Part shown: piece after piece, positions 17,091 through 24,773 of the stretch
Layout: each line of letters opens with the position of its first letter
Position numbering within the stretch: the first letter of the stretch is position 1
DNA from: Myxococcus xanthus
GTDB lineage: Bacteria; Myxococcota; Myxococcia; Myxococcales; Myxococcaceae
Assembly (NCBI RefSeq): GCF_006402735.1
Contig: NZ_CP017174.1
Coordinates: 4,095,001-4,159,000, forward strand
DNA: 64,000 nucleotides
Direction of reading: 5' to 3'
The notes under the pieces: generated by a model
The model's database searches: none
Told to the model about the DNA's origin: nothing
Seen by the model: only the letters and a program-made list of their open reading frames with translations
Position numbers and translations under genes: made by a program

Positions 17091-17364
17091 AACGTGTACG
17101 ACTGCAACGCGGGGAGTGCTGGCGGGTGGCTTCCGTCGGATGCGTGGAAGGCCCAGGTGCTGACAGAAATCGTTTCCGGGCACCGCGGCGCGTCTGGGAA
17201 GTGGGCGGTGCGCGTGGTGCTGGAGGTTCTCCGTTGAACTGGGTGTTGCGTGGGATGGCGTCGCGAAACGCGACGTCACCTGCCCGAAATGCAGCGACGC
17301 TGGCTGCGTAACTCAGGGCCGGTGCGACGACCCGGAGGTCTTCTTCGGAGGCATTGGGCGATGA
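17091..17364 (+). pseudogene. frameshifted small zinc-ribbon-like protein gene
   Basis: Two frames read as one protein if a single base is removed near 17233-17235. The first frame gives a segment ending WAVRVVLEVLR then a stop. The next frame continues as ELGVAWDGVAKRDVTCPKC and goes on through further Cys residues to GGIGR-stop. The join would give a 90-residue protein with a CxxC...C...C pattern typical of a small zinc ribbon. The start is uncertain (a GTG at 17094 is possible). Its stop overlaps the next ATG by 4 bp (ATGA), as in an operon, which supports that it was once a real gene. Confidence 0.45.
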
Positions 17365-17486
17365 ATGACGTGGTCGCGTATGTCCTCATCACGCAGGGGG
17401 TCCTTCGCATCCTCTGGATTTGGAGTCTTCGCCTCAGACTTCAGAAGCTGGTGCGCCAGCAGGGGGATGCGCGCGAGGCGGCATGA
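17361..17486 (+). CDS. 41-residue small membrane-type protein
   Basis: A very short frame starting at an ATG that overlaps the previous stop and ending in a TGA that overlaps the next ATG, both by 4 bp. It encodes one hydrophobic helix (VVAYVLITQGVLRILWIW) followed by a basic tail. The tight two-sided overlap argues for a real co-translated gene. It resembles small prophage or plasmid membrane proteins in style, but no family is assigned. Confidence 0.4.
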   Translation: MNDVVAYVLITQGVLRILWIWSLRLRLQKLVRQQGDAREAA

Positions 17487-17617
17487 GGGCCTACTACGTA
17501 CCCGAGACAGGCGACGCATGCATCCCTCGGCGGTTCAACTTCCGTGGCGACGGCATGCGCGACGGACACAGGCTGGTTGCGGCCAACAGCTCCCGACGCT
17601 GCTCAGTGGGAACGACG
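17483..17617 (+). pseudogene. 5' fragment of an unknown gene
   Basis: Third gene of the small overlapping cluster. The first 40-45 residues (starting MRAYYVPETGDACIPRRF) look protein-like. Beyond about 17617 the frame runs through the oppositely oriented membrane protein gene and loses coding character. It is probably a gene truncated by a rearrangement. No domain recognised. Confidence 0.3.
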
Positions 17618-18334
17618 TCAGGAGGCCGATGCCTGAGTCGATGCGTTCCTGTCTTTGGAGATCGAAGACATCGCAATAGCTTTGTCGAAACTCAGCATCG
17701 GCTGGCCGTGACGAGCGATTGGTCCCAAGTCATCCCAAATCCTCTTGGTGGTGGCCACCAATTCGTCGTGACGCTCTTTGCTGGGAAAACGCTCACTCCC
17801 GACTTGGAGAGTGCCTGCTGGGTGCATTTTGTGCAGAGAGCGGAACGTCTTGTGGCCGGACAGGAGCGACGAACGTAGCACCCAAAGAGAATCAACACCC
17901 ATGAGGAGTTTTTCTGGGAGGTGCAGTGCGGCAAGTCCCCAGGACTCCAGGAGCGCGTCGCTTGCAGTCTCGATGCGATGGCGAGTACCGGAAGTGCGAC
18001 GGTCGTAGTGCTCGCCCGGAGAGAGGTGATGTGCATCCTTCTCGTTGGTTTCTCCATGCTTGTCGCTGTGGGGCGTGCCTATCAGAGCCGCGATGTCGGC
18101 TGGCAAGCATAGTGCCTCCAGTTCGCGAAATAGGCGGAATGACGCGACCCAAAGATGCTGGGCTGCCTCGCCGCGCCTCTCATCTGCCTTCGACGCGCGA
18201 AACGAGGCTAGTTCATTGGGGACGACGCTCCATGCCGTCCAGATGGCCGCAATGACCGCTCCGAGGGCACCAAGACCGCCCGCCAAGGATCCGACGGTAT
18301 CGAGGATGTTCCGTAAGCTTTCGGCATCGTCCAT
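17618..18334 (-). CDS. membrane-anchored protein of unknown function
   Basis: A 238-residue protein with one N-terminal transmembrane helix (about residues 14-38) and a long polar, mainly helical cytoplasmic part. No catalytic motif is recognised. Its ATG lies inside a perfect inverted repeat at 18331-18349, which could be an operator or an mRNA hairpin over the start. It is divergent from the HIRAN-domain gene. Base composition is lower in GC than the core genes. Sited in the accessory island; a defence or regulatory function is possible but not shown. Confidence 0.6.
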   Translation of the reverse strand: MDDAESLRNILDTVGSLAGGLGALGAVIAAIWTAWSVVPNELASFRASKADERRGEAAQHLWVASFRLFRELEALCLPADIAALIGTPHSDKHGETNEKDAHHLSPGEHYDRRTSGTRHRIETASDALLESWGLAALHLPEKLLMGVDSLWVLRSSLLSGHKTFRSLHKMHPAGTLQVGSERFPSKERHDELVATTKRIWDDLGPIARHGQPMLSFDKAIAMSSISKDRNASTQASAS

Positions 18335-18349
18335 AGCGTGACGCTATGG
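18331..18349. promoter_or_regulatory. 8-bp-arm inverted repeat over a start codon
   Basis: CCATAGCG and CGCTATGG are separated by TGA. The left arm contains the start codon of the minus-strand membrane protein. In DNA it could bind a dimer; in mRNA the hairpin would hide the start. Confidence 0.4.
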
Positions 18350-18559
18350 CTGCCACCTACGTCACGCCACTGCTTGAGAGGGGCACCCGAGGAGGGGCTT
18401 GCTAGCTGCCGCCTGTGCGGCCAGCCCTTGGGATCCTGTGCCCGAGGCTTCCCTTTCGAACTCTGCCAAACGCGCGGAGATGGCGGGCCATGCTGGACGT
18501 GTCGATTCCTGATTTCCTATGGTCGCCGACCTTTCGCTCAGCATGAGGTGGGACAGTCC

Positions 18560-19387
18560 ATGGAGTTGCTGTGCTTTCTCGGATCGTTTGCTTCGGCATG
18601 TGGCGTGTCTGTCTACCTTTTGGGGAAGTGGCTGAGCCGCCGCCGCGCTGCTGCTGCGTCCGCGCTGGCGCTGGTCACCACGCATCAGGGGAAGCTGACA
18701 TCCTTGCCGCGCGGGGCAGTGGTTGAGGTGGTCGGCGAGTCCCACTATCAGGAGACGCTGGAAGCCCTCTCCGAGGAGCGGACGGGCCGGAGCCAACGCA
18801 TCGCCACGACAGCCCACCTGGTGCGCGAGCGCGTCAACCGCTTCGACGAGAACGCCGTGGCCGTCGTCATCGAGGGACGCTTGGTGGGGTACCTGTCCCG
18901 GGCGGACGCGCTGGGGTTCCGTGCCCTCATTGAGGAGATGGAAGCACGTGGTGAGATTGCCGCCTGCGCCGCCACAATCGTTGGGGGCTGGTCCCGCGGG
19001 GAAAGGGGCAGCGGGAAGTTCGGCGTGAAGCTGGACGTCATGCACCCGGACAAGGCGCCCGCAGATGCCACCATTATCTCCCATGCGGTGACGGGGCTGT
19101 GGGAGGCGAAGGGGCCCGCCGGCCGGAGGAAAGTGGTCCAGCGCGCGCTGGAGTCGCTACGGACGGAGGATGCGAAGACGCAGCTCCTCAACGAGGCATC
19201 GTCTGTGGAGGTGGTGGCGGCGTTGGAGCAGTCTGCGGGCCTGAAGACGCCCGCCGCCAAGCGACGGAGGCTCCAAGCCGCGCTGGACGCATTGAGGGCG
19301 GACGAAGTGCCGGACGAGCTACAGCGCCAGCAGGTGGAGTGGTTGGAGGCGGCGCTCCGGGACCTCGACGCGCCGCCCGAAGCCTAG
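18560..19387 (+). CDS. membrane-anchored HIRAN-domain protein
   Basis: A 275-residue protein. Residues 1-20 form a membrane helix followed by a basic stop (KWLSRRR). Residues 55-150 form a HIRAN domain: GESHYQETLE, then a basic RVNRFDENAVAV segment, then GRLVGYLSRADALGFR. HIRAN domains bind DNA 3' ends and damaged DNA and occur in nucleases and remodelers such as HLTF. The C-terminus (190-275) is helical. The start at 18560 follows GAGGTGG; earlier in-frame starts lack a site and would add Cys-rich residues. A stand-alone HIRAN protein in an island next to transposons suggests a role in DNA repair or defence (inference). Confidence 0.7.
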   Translation: MELLCFLGSFASACGVSVYLLGKWLSRRRAAAASALALVTTHQGKLTSLPRGAVVEVVGESHYQETLEALSEERTGRSQRIATTAHLVRERVNRFDENAVAVVIEGRLVGYLSRADALGFRALIEEMEARGEIAACAATIVGGWSRGERGSGKFGVKLDVMHPDKAPADATIISHAVTGLWEAKGPAGRRKVVQRALESLRTEDAKTQLLNEASSVEVVAALEQSAGLKTPAAKRRRLQAALDALRADEVPDELQRQQVEWLEAALRDLDAPPEA

Positions 19388-19591
19388 CCTGGCACGTAGT
19401 TCCAGCGGGCATACGGCGCGCCTCTCATGCGCCTGCGTCCGCTGAGCGATACTGGAGTTGCGATGCCTGCTTGCTCTCAACCTGCCCAGTGCTCCGAGGC
19501 CGACTGCCGCAACGCGGCCGCGCCCCGGTGCGTATTCTGAAGTTGCCCCGGTTTCGTGGAGTCCCCCCCGCTGTGCGAAAAGGGTTCCACG

Positions 19592-19942
19592 ATGCCGAAG
19601 TCACGCCCCCCATACCCGCCGGAGTTCCGTGATCGGGTCGTCGAGCTGCTGAAGGCCGGCCGGTCCGGCAAGAGTCTCGCAAGAGAATTCGGTTGCACCG
19701 AGCAGAGCATCCGCAACTGGAAGAAGCAGTTGGAGGAGAGCTGCAGTGGCGCCCCCAGCAGCAACGGCGAGAGCAGGCCAGCACCCAGGGCGAGCAGTGC
19801 CGCCTCGGAGGAGCGAGCCGAACTCGAGCGGCTGCGGCGCGAGGTGCGGGTGCTGCGCGAGGAGCGCGACATCCTAAAAAAAGCTGCGGCCTGGTTCGCG
19901 CAGGAGTCCGTGGCGACGCCCAGGCGGCGTACCGACTCGTGA
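19592..19942 (+). CDS. IS3-family transposase OrfA
   Basis: A 116-residue protein with an N-terminal helix-turn-helix (YPPEFRDRVVELLKAG, then SLAREFGCTEQSIRNWKKQ) and a C-terminal leucine-zipper-like coil (residues 75-100). It binds the element's inverted repeats. A run of seven A followed by G at 19876-19883 is a classic slippery site for the -1 frameshift that fuses OrfA to OrfB, and the shift leads exactly into the orfB frame. The orfB downstream is disrupted, so full-length transposase cannot be made from this copy. Confidence 0.88.
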   Translation: MPKSRPPYPPEFRDRVVELLKAGRSGKSLAREFGCTEQSIRNWKKQLEESCSGAPSSNGESRPAPRASSAASEERAELERLRREVRVLREERDILKKAAAWFAQESVATPRRRTDS

Positions 19943-20057
19943 AGGCGAACCAGGCCGTCCACTGCATCACGACGCTCTGCCGTGTCTTGGAGGTGTCCGA
20001 GAGCGGCTACCACGCGTGGCGGACGCGCCTGCCCTCGAAGCGCGCGGTCGCTGACGC
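19882..20057 (+). pseudogene. 5' part of IS3-family transposase OrfB, split by IS21
   Basis: The -1 frame after the slippery site reads SCGLVRAGVRGDAQ, then ITTLCRVLEVSESGYHAW, the usual start of an IS3-family integrase. The frame is cut at 20057 by the IS21-family element. Joined to the part starting at 22628 it reads RAVADAGLSERIRAIH without a break. No catalytic residue is in this part. Confidence 0.85.
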
Positions 20058-20073
20058 CCTCAATGGTCACGTG

Positions 20074-20114
20074 AAAACCGGCCAAAGAGGGTCCCTTCAA
20101 AACCGGCCAAAGGG
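20074..20114. repeat. terminal repeats at left end of IS21-family element
   Basis: Two direct copies of AAAACCGGCCAAAG-type sequence at 20074-20090 and 20099-20114. IS21-family transposases bind several such repeats at each end. Confidence 0.85.
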
Positions 20115-20137
20115 AGAGGACCGAGACAGGAGGACTC

Positions 20138-20902
20138 CTACCCCGCGGACTCGGAGGTCCGCAACTCCATGGCCCCCTTGGTGCGCCAGCTGCGGGGACC
20201 GAATTGGACGACGTGGGCATGGTGCAGCAGACGGTCGAGCATGGCGGCCACGGCGGCGTTGTCCCCCAAGAGCTTCCCCCAGTCCTCCACTGGCCGGTTG
20301 GAGGTGATGAGGGTGGAAGCCTTCTCGTAGCGGCGCATGATGAGCTCGAGCAGGTCCTCGGCGGCGGTGGCCGGCAGCTTGCGCATGCCGAGGTCATCGA
20401 TGATGAGCAGAGGCGCGCCGGTGAGCGCATCGAGCTTCTGGCGTCGGGTGCCTTCGAGGCTTGCTTCGGCGAGCTCCTCGAGCAGGTGGTGCGCCTCGCG
20501 GTAGAGGACGCGATGGCCCTGGGACTGGATGACGGCGCGGCCGAGGGCCTGGGCGATGTGACTCTTGCCGGTGCCTGGAGGGCCAAGGAAGAGCGCGTCC
20601 TCGCGCCGCTCCACGAAGCCGCCGGTGGCCAGCTCGAAGACGAGGCGGCGATTCATCTTCTTGTTGAAGTCGAAGTCGAAGCCGTCGAGCGTCTTGCCCG
20701 CGTCGCGGAAGGCGCCCTGCTTGAGGCGGCGTTGGATGAAGCTGTCGCTTCTGCGAGTCAACTCGTCGTTGACGAGGGCGGAGAGGAAGTCGAGTGGAGC
20801 GAGCTTCTCGGCTTGCGCCTGGAGGATGCGGGCCTCGACGGCCTGGGCCATGCCGGACAGGCGCAAGGTGGTGAGGGCGCGGGTGATTTCGACGAGATTC
20901 AT
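20138..20902 (-). CDS. istB: IstB-like ATPase of IS21-family element
   Basis: A 254-residue AAA+ ATPase that helps IstA choose and activate target DNA. A helical N-terminal domain (1-75) is followed by the Walker A motif GPPGTGKSH around residue 105, Walker B LLIIDDLGM around 165, and a sensor region STLITSNRP. Length fits IstB (about 250). It starts at an ATG overlapping the istA stop by 4 bp, typical of the family's translational coupling. Confidence 0.95.
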   Translation of the reverse strand: MNLVEITRALTTLRLSGMAQAVEARILQAQAEKLAPLDFLSALVNDELTRRSDSFIQRRLKQGAFRDAGKTLDGFDFDFNKKMNRRLVFELATGGFVERREDALFLGPPGTGKSHIAQALGRAVIQSQGHRVLYREAHHLLEELAEASLEGTRRQKLDALTGAPLLIIDDLGMRKLPATAAEDLLELIMRRYEKASTLITSNRPVEDWGKLLGDNAAVAAMLDRLLHHAHVVQFGPRSWRTKGAMELRTSESAG

Positions 20903-22533
20903 GTCTCGGTGTCTCCTGGGTGAGGGGTGGGTTGAGTCAGACGGACGATGACGTCGCGGTAGTGGGTGAGCTCGCGGATGAGCGGGTCGACCTGGCGCAG
21001 GGTGACGGGAGTGGGCGTGCGTCTTTCGAGGTAGCGGCGCACGAAGCGGTAGGTGGGGACGCCCACCTCGAGAGCCACCTCGCAGGCGTCGTCCAGGGCA
21101 GCGGCGCCGTGCTTCTTCACCAGGGACAGCACGCCCAGGATGCGGCGGGTGCCCACCTCTCCTTCTCGGCGGTGCACCTCGGCGCAAAGGGCGGCGACGC
21201 CGCGTCCGGCCCTGGCGGCGCGCTCGAGAAGTTGCACGGTGGTGCGCGGCGCGTGGGAAGGCCTGTCCTCCTCGCGTGTGCGGTGGTGGCCGCGAGGGGC
21301 CCGGGTGTGCTCCCGGAGCAGTTGCCCCGTAGCGGGCAGCAGCAGGCGGACGTGGAGGCTGTCCCACTGCACGTGCAGCTTGCGGCCGATGTGTCCCGGG
21401 GGCACCGAGTAGTACGCGCCGTCCACCTCGACGTGCCCGTCCAGGTGCACCACTCGCTCACCGTAGGCGTAGTAGCGGAAGGGCTCCACGGGCAGGGCCA
21501 GCAGCCATGGGCGCTCCTCGCCGAACATGGCGGCCACCTGGCGCTTGGTGGTGCCGTGGATTCGGGTGTCCGCCCACTTCGCCTCCCACGCGTCGAGGTA
21601 GACCTGGGCGGCCTCCAGCGACTCGAAGCGCAGGCCCTTCAGCGGCGTGCGCTGCGCGTGGCCCACCGCAGACTCCACCTTCCCCTTCCTGTCCGGGTGG
21701 CGGACTCGGGCCGGCAGGGCCGTGGCCCCGTAGTGGGCCAGCACGTCCCGGAAGAGCGGATTGAGGGCCGGCTCGTAGACGTCGGGCGAAAGCACCCCCT
21801 CACGCAGGTTGTCCAGCACCACCGTGCGCGTCACGCCTCCCAGCCGCCGGAAGGCCTCCTCGTGCAACTGCGCCCACGCGCGGCTGGAGGACTTCCAGCA
21901 CAACAGCCGCACTGACTTGCGGCTGTAGCCCAGCGTCATGACGAACATGCGCGTGCGCCGGTATTTCCCCGTCTCCGGGTGGCGCACCATGGGCCCCTCC
22001 CCATAGTCCACCTGCGCTTCCTCGCCCGGCGTTGTGTGGATGACGGCCTTGGCCTCCGGGCCCTGGCTGTCGCGCAACGCCCGGACGAAGCGGCGCACGC
22101 TAATGTAGCTGCCCGTGTAGCCCTGCGTGTCGACGAGCTCCTCGTAGATGGCGCGCCCGTTGCGGCCCACCTCCAGCCGCTGCCGCACCAGCTCGACGTA
22201 GGGCGCGACGATGCTCGCCGATACGTGCCGGACTCCGGCTCGGCTGCGCGGCATGGAGTCGGTGGTCCCCTCATTGGCCGGTTTTGCTCCGGCGGCCTCG
22301 GCCTCCGGCTCACTCGCCTCGGTGGTCCCCTCATTGGCCGGTTTTGACTTGCCCCACCGGCGCGGTGGACGGATGCCCACGCCCGCGGCCTTCAGGTAGC
22401 CGCTGGCCGTCTCACGGCGCACCCCCGTCGCATCCTCGATACGTCTCAGACTCCAACCCAACCGCCCCAGGGCGATGACCTGCTGCTTCTTCTCGTCGCT
22501 CAAGACGTTGCCCATCCCCCGGGCGGACTCCAC
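20899..22533 (-). CDS. istA: IstA-like transposase of IS21-family element
   Basis: A 544-residue DDE transposase. It has an N-terminal helix-turn-helix (ALGRLGWSLRRIEDATGV, then ETASGYL). The catalytic core has Asp in QVDYGEG, Asp in VVLDNLREG and Glu in RKGKVESAVGH. A C-terminal beta-barrel follows. Residues about 60-95 contain the octapeptide KPANEGTT twice; the DNA encoding them is the same sequence as the element's terminal repeats, so the binding repeats extend into the gene. The assumed start is the ATG at 22533; a second in-frame Met at residue 7 is also possible. Confidence 0.93.
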   Translation of the reverse strand: MESARGMGNVLSDEKKQQVIALGRLGWSLRRIEDATGVRRETASGYLKAAGVGIRPPRRWGKSKPANEGTTEASEPEAEAAGAKPANEGTTDSMPRSRAGVRHVSASIVAPYVELVRQRLEVGRNGRAIYEELVDTQGYTGSYISVRRFVRALRDSQGPEAKAVIHTTPGEEAQVDYGEGPMVRHPETGKYRRTRMFVMTLGYSRKSVRLLCWKSSSRAWAQLHEEAFRRLGGVTRTVVLDNLREGVLSPDVYEPALNPLFRDVLAHYGATALPARVRHPDRKGKVESAVGHAQRTPLKGLRFESLEAAQVYLDAWEAKWADTRIHGTTKRQVAAMFGEERPWLLALPVEPFRYYAYGERVVHLDGHVEVDGAYYSVPPGHIGRKLHVQWDSLHVRLLLPATGQLLREHTRAPRGHHRTREEDRPSHAPRTTVQLLERAARAGRGVAALCAEVHRREGEVGTRRILGVLSLVKKHGAAALDDACEVALEVGVPTYRFVRRYLERRTPTPVTLRQVDPLIRELTHYRDVIVRLTQPTPHPGDTET

Positions 22534-22605
22534 GTCCTACCCGGGCGTCAACGTCTCGGCCCTCCCCATTGGCCGGTTTTCAGGGGACCTTCATTGGCTG
22601 GTTTT
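22259..22605. repeat. terminal-type repeats at right end and inside istA
   Basis: Four copies of the CCCCTCATTGGCCGGTTTT-type repeat, in opposite orientation to the left end. Two are 28-bp identical blocks inside istA (22259-22286 and 22319-22346). One is at 22564-22580, and a variant is at 22591-22605. Only the last two are outside the coding frame. Confidence 0.85.
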
Positions 22606-22627
22606 GGGTGACCACTGAGGCTGACGC

Positions 22628-23357
22628 GGGCCTCAGCGAGCGCATTCGCGCCATCCACGCGATGAGCGACGGCACCTACGGCGTGCCGCGCATCCACGCC
22701 GAGCTCGCGGCGGAGGGCGTGCACATCGGCCGTAAGCGTGTCGCCCGTCTCATGCGGGCAGCTCGCCTCGAAGGCGTCAGTCGCCGCAGGTGGTGTGTCA
22801 CAACGACGCGCGACGAGCGCGTACGCCCTGCTCCCGACCTGGTCGACCGCAAATTCGTGGCCCCTGGACCCGACCAGCTCTGGGTTGCTGACATCACGTA
22901 CATCCCGACGCACGCCGGCTTCCTCTACCTCGCCGTTGTGCTCGACGCCTGGAGCCGCAAAGTCGTCGGCTGGGCAATGGCTGGCCACCTCAAGACGCAG
23001 CTCGTCGTGCAGGCACTCGACATGGCTGTGGGGCAGCGTCAGCCCCAGAGCGTCGTGCACCACAGCGACCAAGGGACGCAGTACACCTCGATTGGCTTCG
23101 GGCTTCGGTGCAAGGAAGCCGGCGTGCGGCCCTCCATGGGCAGCGTTGGCGACGCGTACGACAACGCGATGTGTGAGAGCTTCTTCGCCACACTCGAGTG
23201 CGAACTGCTCGCACGCCGCCGTTTCACGTCTCACGCCGAGGCGCGGATGGCCGTCTTCCGCTTCATCGAAGGCTGGTATAACCCGCTCAGGCGCCACTCC
23301 GCGCTCGACTACGAGTCACCCGCTGGTTACGAGAAGAAGCACCGCGCTGCCGCTTGA
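22628..23357 (+). pseudogene. 3' part of IS3-family transposase OrfB
   Basis: Continuation of the split OrfB. It contains the whole DDE core: Asp in WVADITYIP, Asp in VHHSDQGTQYTS and Glu in NAMCESFFATLE. It ends near the right inverted repeat. Without its first 60 residues and the OrfA fusion it is unlikely to work. An open frame that begins inside the IS21 end (22569) reads into this part, so some protein could be made. Confidence 0.88.
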
Positions 23358-23446
23358 GGGCGAAAGCGCGAAACGCTCTGCGGAACCGGGGCAACTTCAA
23401 TTCCGGTGATGGTGAGCACCTCAAGCGGGTGACGCGGGGCCGGTCG

Positions 23447-23701
23447 ATGTCAACGCCCCTGGCGCCGGCATATGTGTCCCCCTGGGAGCGCCTCACCGCC
23501 GCCGCCCTGGCCTACGCCGATGCCAGCGACGACGAGGAGGAGTTCGCCAAGGCCCGGGACAGGCTGCGCAAGGCGGCTATGGCCTACGCGCGCACCGCTC
23601 CGGCGCATCCGATGCCGCCCGCGCCATTTGCACCTCGGGTGCGCAAGGCGCGCACGCCGGGACAGCTTGAGTTGTGGCCAGGCCAGGCGGAGCGGCCGTA
23701 A
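23447..23701 (+). CDS. small acidic/Ala-rich protein of unknown function
   Basis: An 84-residue protein starting just outside the IS3 element. The N-terminal half is helical (WERLTAAALAYADASDDEEE, then ARDRLRKAAMAYAR) and the C-terminus is Pro-rich and basic. GC-rich coding bias supports a real gene. A ribosome site is not clear. Small proteins of this style are common in Mx-type prophages and plasmid-like islands, but I do not recognise a family. Confidence 0.45.
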   Translation: MSTPLAPAYVSPWERLTAAALAYADASDDEEEFAKARDRLRKAAMAYARTAPAHPMPPAPFAPRVRKARTPGQLELWPGQAERP

Positions 23702-23776
23702 GTCAACCGCAACCGCCTGGCACACGCGTTCATCGGAGAGCAGGCCAAGGGCACGACAGCCGTTGGCTGCTAAGGC

Positions 23777-24100
23777 TTAGCAGCACCAGCAACTCGTTTC
23801 GTTGCGGCAACAGCCGGCCGTGCAGTAGCAGTCCTGCGCCCCGTTTCTGGCTGAGCAACTCTTCCCGGGAGGCGGGGGAGGCGGGCGCGCCGAAGTCGAA
23901 TCCCCAGAGGCGTCGACGGCAGGGTTGGCGGCCATCGACAGCAGTTCCTCGCCTTCTTGCGACTCTGGCGCGAAGGTCGCCGCAGCGTCCTCACCCGAGA
24001 CAAAGCGGTCGATGGGCGTACCGTCGTTGAGGGACGCATTCCCACAGCCGACCATCACAGCAAACGCCACCGACAACAGCAGTGTGCGACCGACACTCAT
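23777..24100 (-). CDS. small Cys-rich lipoprotein
   Basis: A 107-residue predicted lipoprotein. The signal peptide ends in MVGC (Cys about 19). A polar linker with a polyproline run (PPPPPP) leads to a compact C-terminal Cys cluster with eight cysteines in about 24 residues (CYCTAGCC and CWCC segments), likely disulfide-rich or metal-binding. The start at 24100 follows GGAGGGG. A hairpin with 9-bp arms at 23766-23784 overlaps the stop and could end the transcript, though no T-run follows. It is the third Cys-bearing small lipoprotein in or beside this island. Confidence 0.65.
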   Translation of the reverse strand: MSVGRTLLLSVAFAVMVGCGNASLNDGTPIDRFVSGEDAAATFAPESQEGEELLSMAANPAVDASGDSTSARPPPPPPGKSCSARNGAQDCYCTAGCCRNETSCWCC

Positions 24101-24359
24101 ATTCCCCTCCCTGATTGAGTGCAGATGAGTCCGGGCCAATCCGCGAGGCTCGTCCGCAGACAACGGTGAAACGTCGTGGCGCACGTCCCTTGTGGGAATT
24201 CGCCCTCGTACTCCGGGGAGGGGTGGTGAGCGTCACCCGCTTCGGTGGCTCTCCCGCACTTCGTGTGGTTCCCCTCGGAGGAATGGGTAGATGCGGCAGA
24301 CGGCCAGCAGGGCGAATACACCCAGGGAATGGAAACGCTGTACTCCCTTCCTGGCTGTC

Positions 24360-24765
24360 GCGTGGAGCGGGTGATGCTCACCTGAACAGTGAGGACGCTC
24401 ACGTCGGTGTAGAAGCGCTGGGTTGTACGCTTGTCCTTGTGGTTGAGGAACTCAGGCACTAGGGGCGGCGCTGCGCCCTGTTCTACGCTCCAGGTCGTCA
24501 CCGAGTGGCGCATGACGCCGAAGGTGAAGGCGGGCACTCCAACTGCGACGCCGAGTGGGTCTGCCTCGAACCGCTCGAGCTGCTTCATGGCCAAACGGAG
24601 GTTGTGGCACCGCGTCGAGACATGGAACCGCTGCCCGCGAACGCGACGATCGATGATGAAGAGGGGCTGTCCATCCTGCTGCTTGTGGAAATAGCCGCCT
24701 GGCCAACGCTGCTTGCTGCTCACCGGCACCTCCGCCCACAAAGGTGCCACAACGGAGGCCGACAT
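24360..24765 (-). pseudogene. relic tyrosine recombinase (integrase) next to tRNA-Arg
   Basis: The start (residues 15-70) resembles the N-terminus of a phage-type integrase: GYFHKQQDGQPLFIIDRR, then RFHVSTRCHNLRLAMKQLER. The frame then jumps straight to the end of the catalytic domain: MRHSVTTWSVEQGAAPP, then LNHKDKRTTQRFY, with the RH motif and the final Tyr. About 200 residues between are missing, and the frame runs on without family resemblance to 24097. The tRNA-Arg 3' end lies within 10 bases of the start, the usual integrase/attachment-site arrangement. It marks the right end of an old integrative element. Confidence 0.7.
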
Positions 24766-24773
24766 GAATGCAG

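Larger units (their letters stand above)
20058..22620 (-). mobile_element. IS21-family insertion sequence (istA-istB)
   Basis: A 2,563-bp element. Its ends match as inverted repeats CCTCA(A/G)TGGTCAC. The 7-bp sequence CTGACGC occurs on both sides (20051-20057 and 22621-22627) as a target duplication, within the 4-8 bp usual for the family. It carries istA (transposase) and istB (ATPase) on the minus strand with a 4-bp ATGA overlap. The ends hold multiple copies of the AAAACCGGCCAA repeat. Both genes look intact, so the copy may be active. Confidence 0.95.
19538..23399 (+). mobile_element. IS3-family insertion sequence interrupted by an IS21-family element
   Basis: The ends are 16-bp inverted repeats, TGAAGTTGCCCCGGTT at 19538-19553 and its complement at 23384-23399. 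Both ends begin TG and finish CA, as in IS3-family elements. The bases ATTC flank both ends (19534-19537 and 23400-23403), a 4-bp target duplication. Inside are orfA and the two halves of orfB, with a complete IS21-family element (20058-22620) between the halves. Removing that insert and one duplication leaves about 1.3 kb, a normal IS3-family length. The order of events is therefore IS3 first, IS21 second. Confidence 0.93.
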
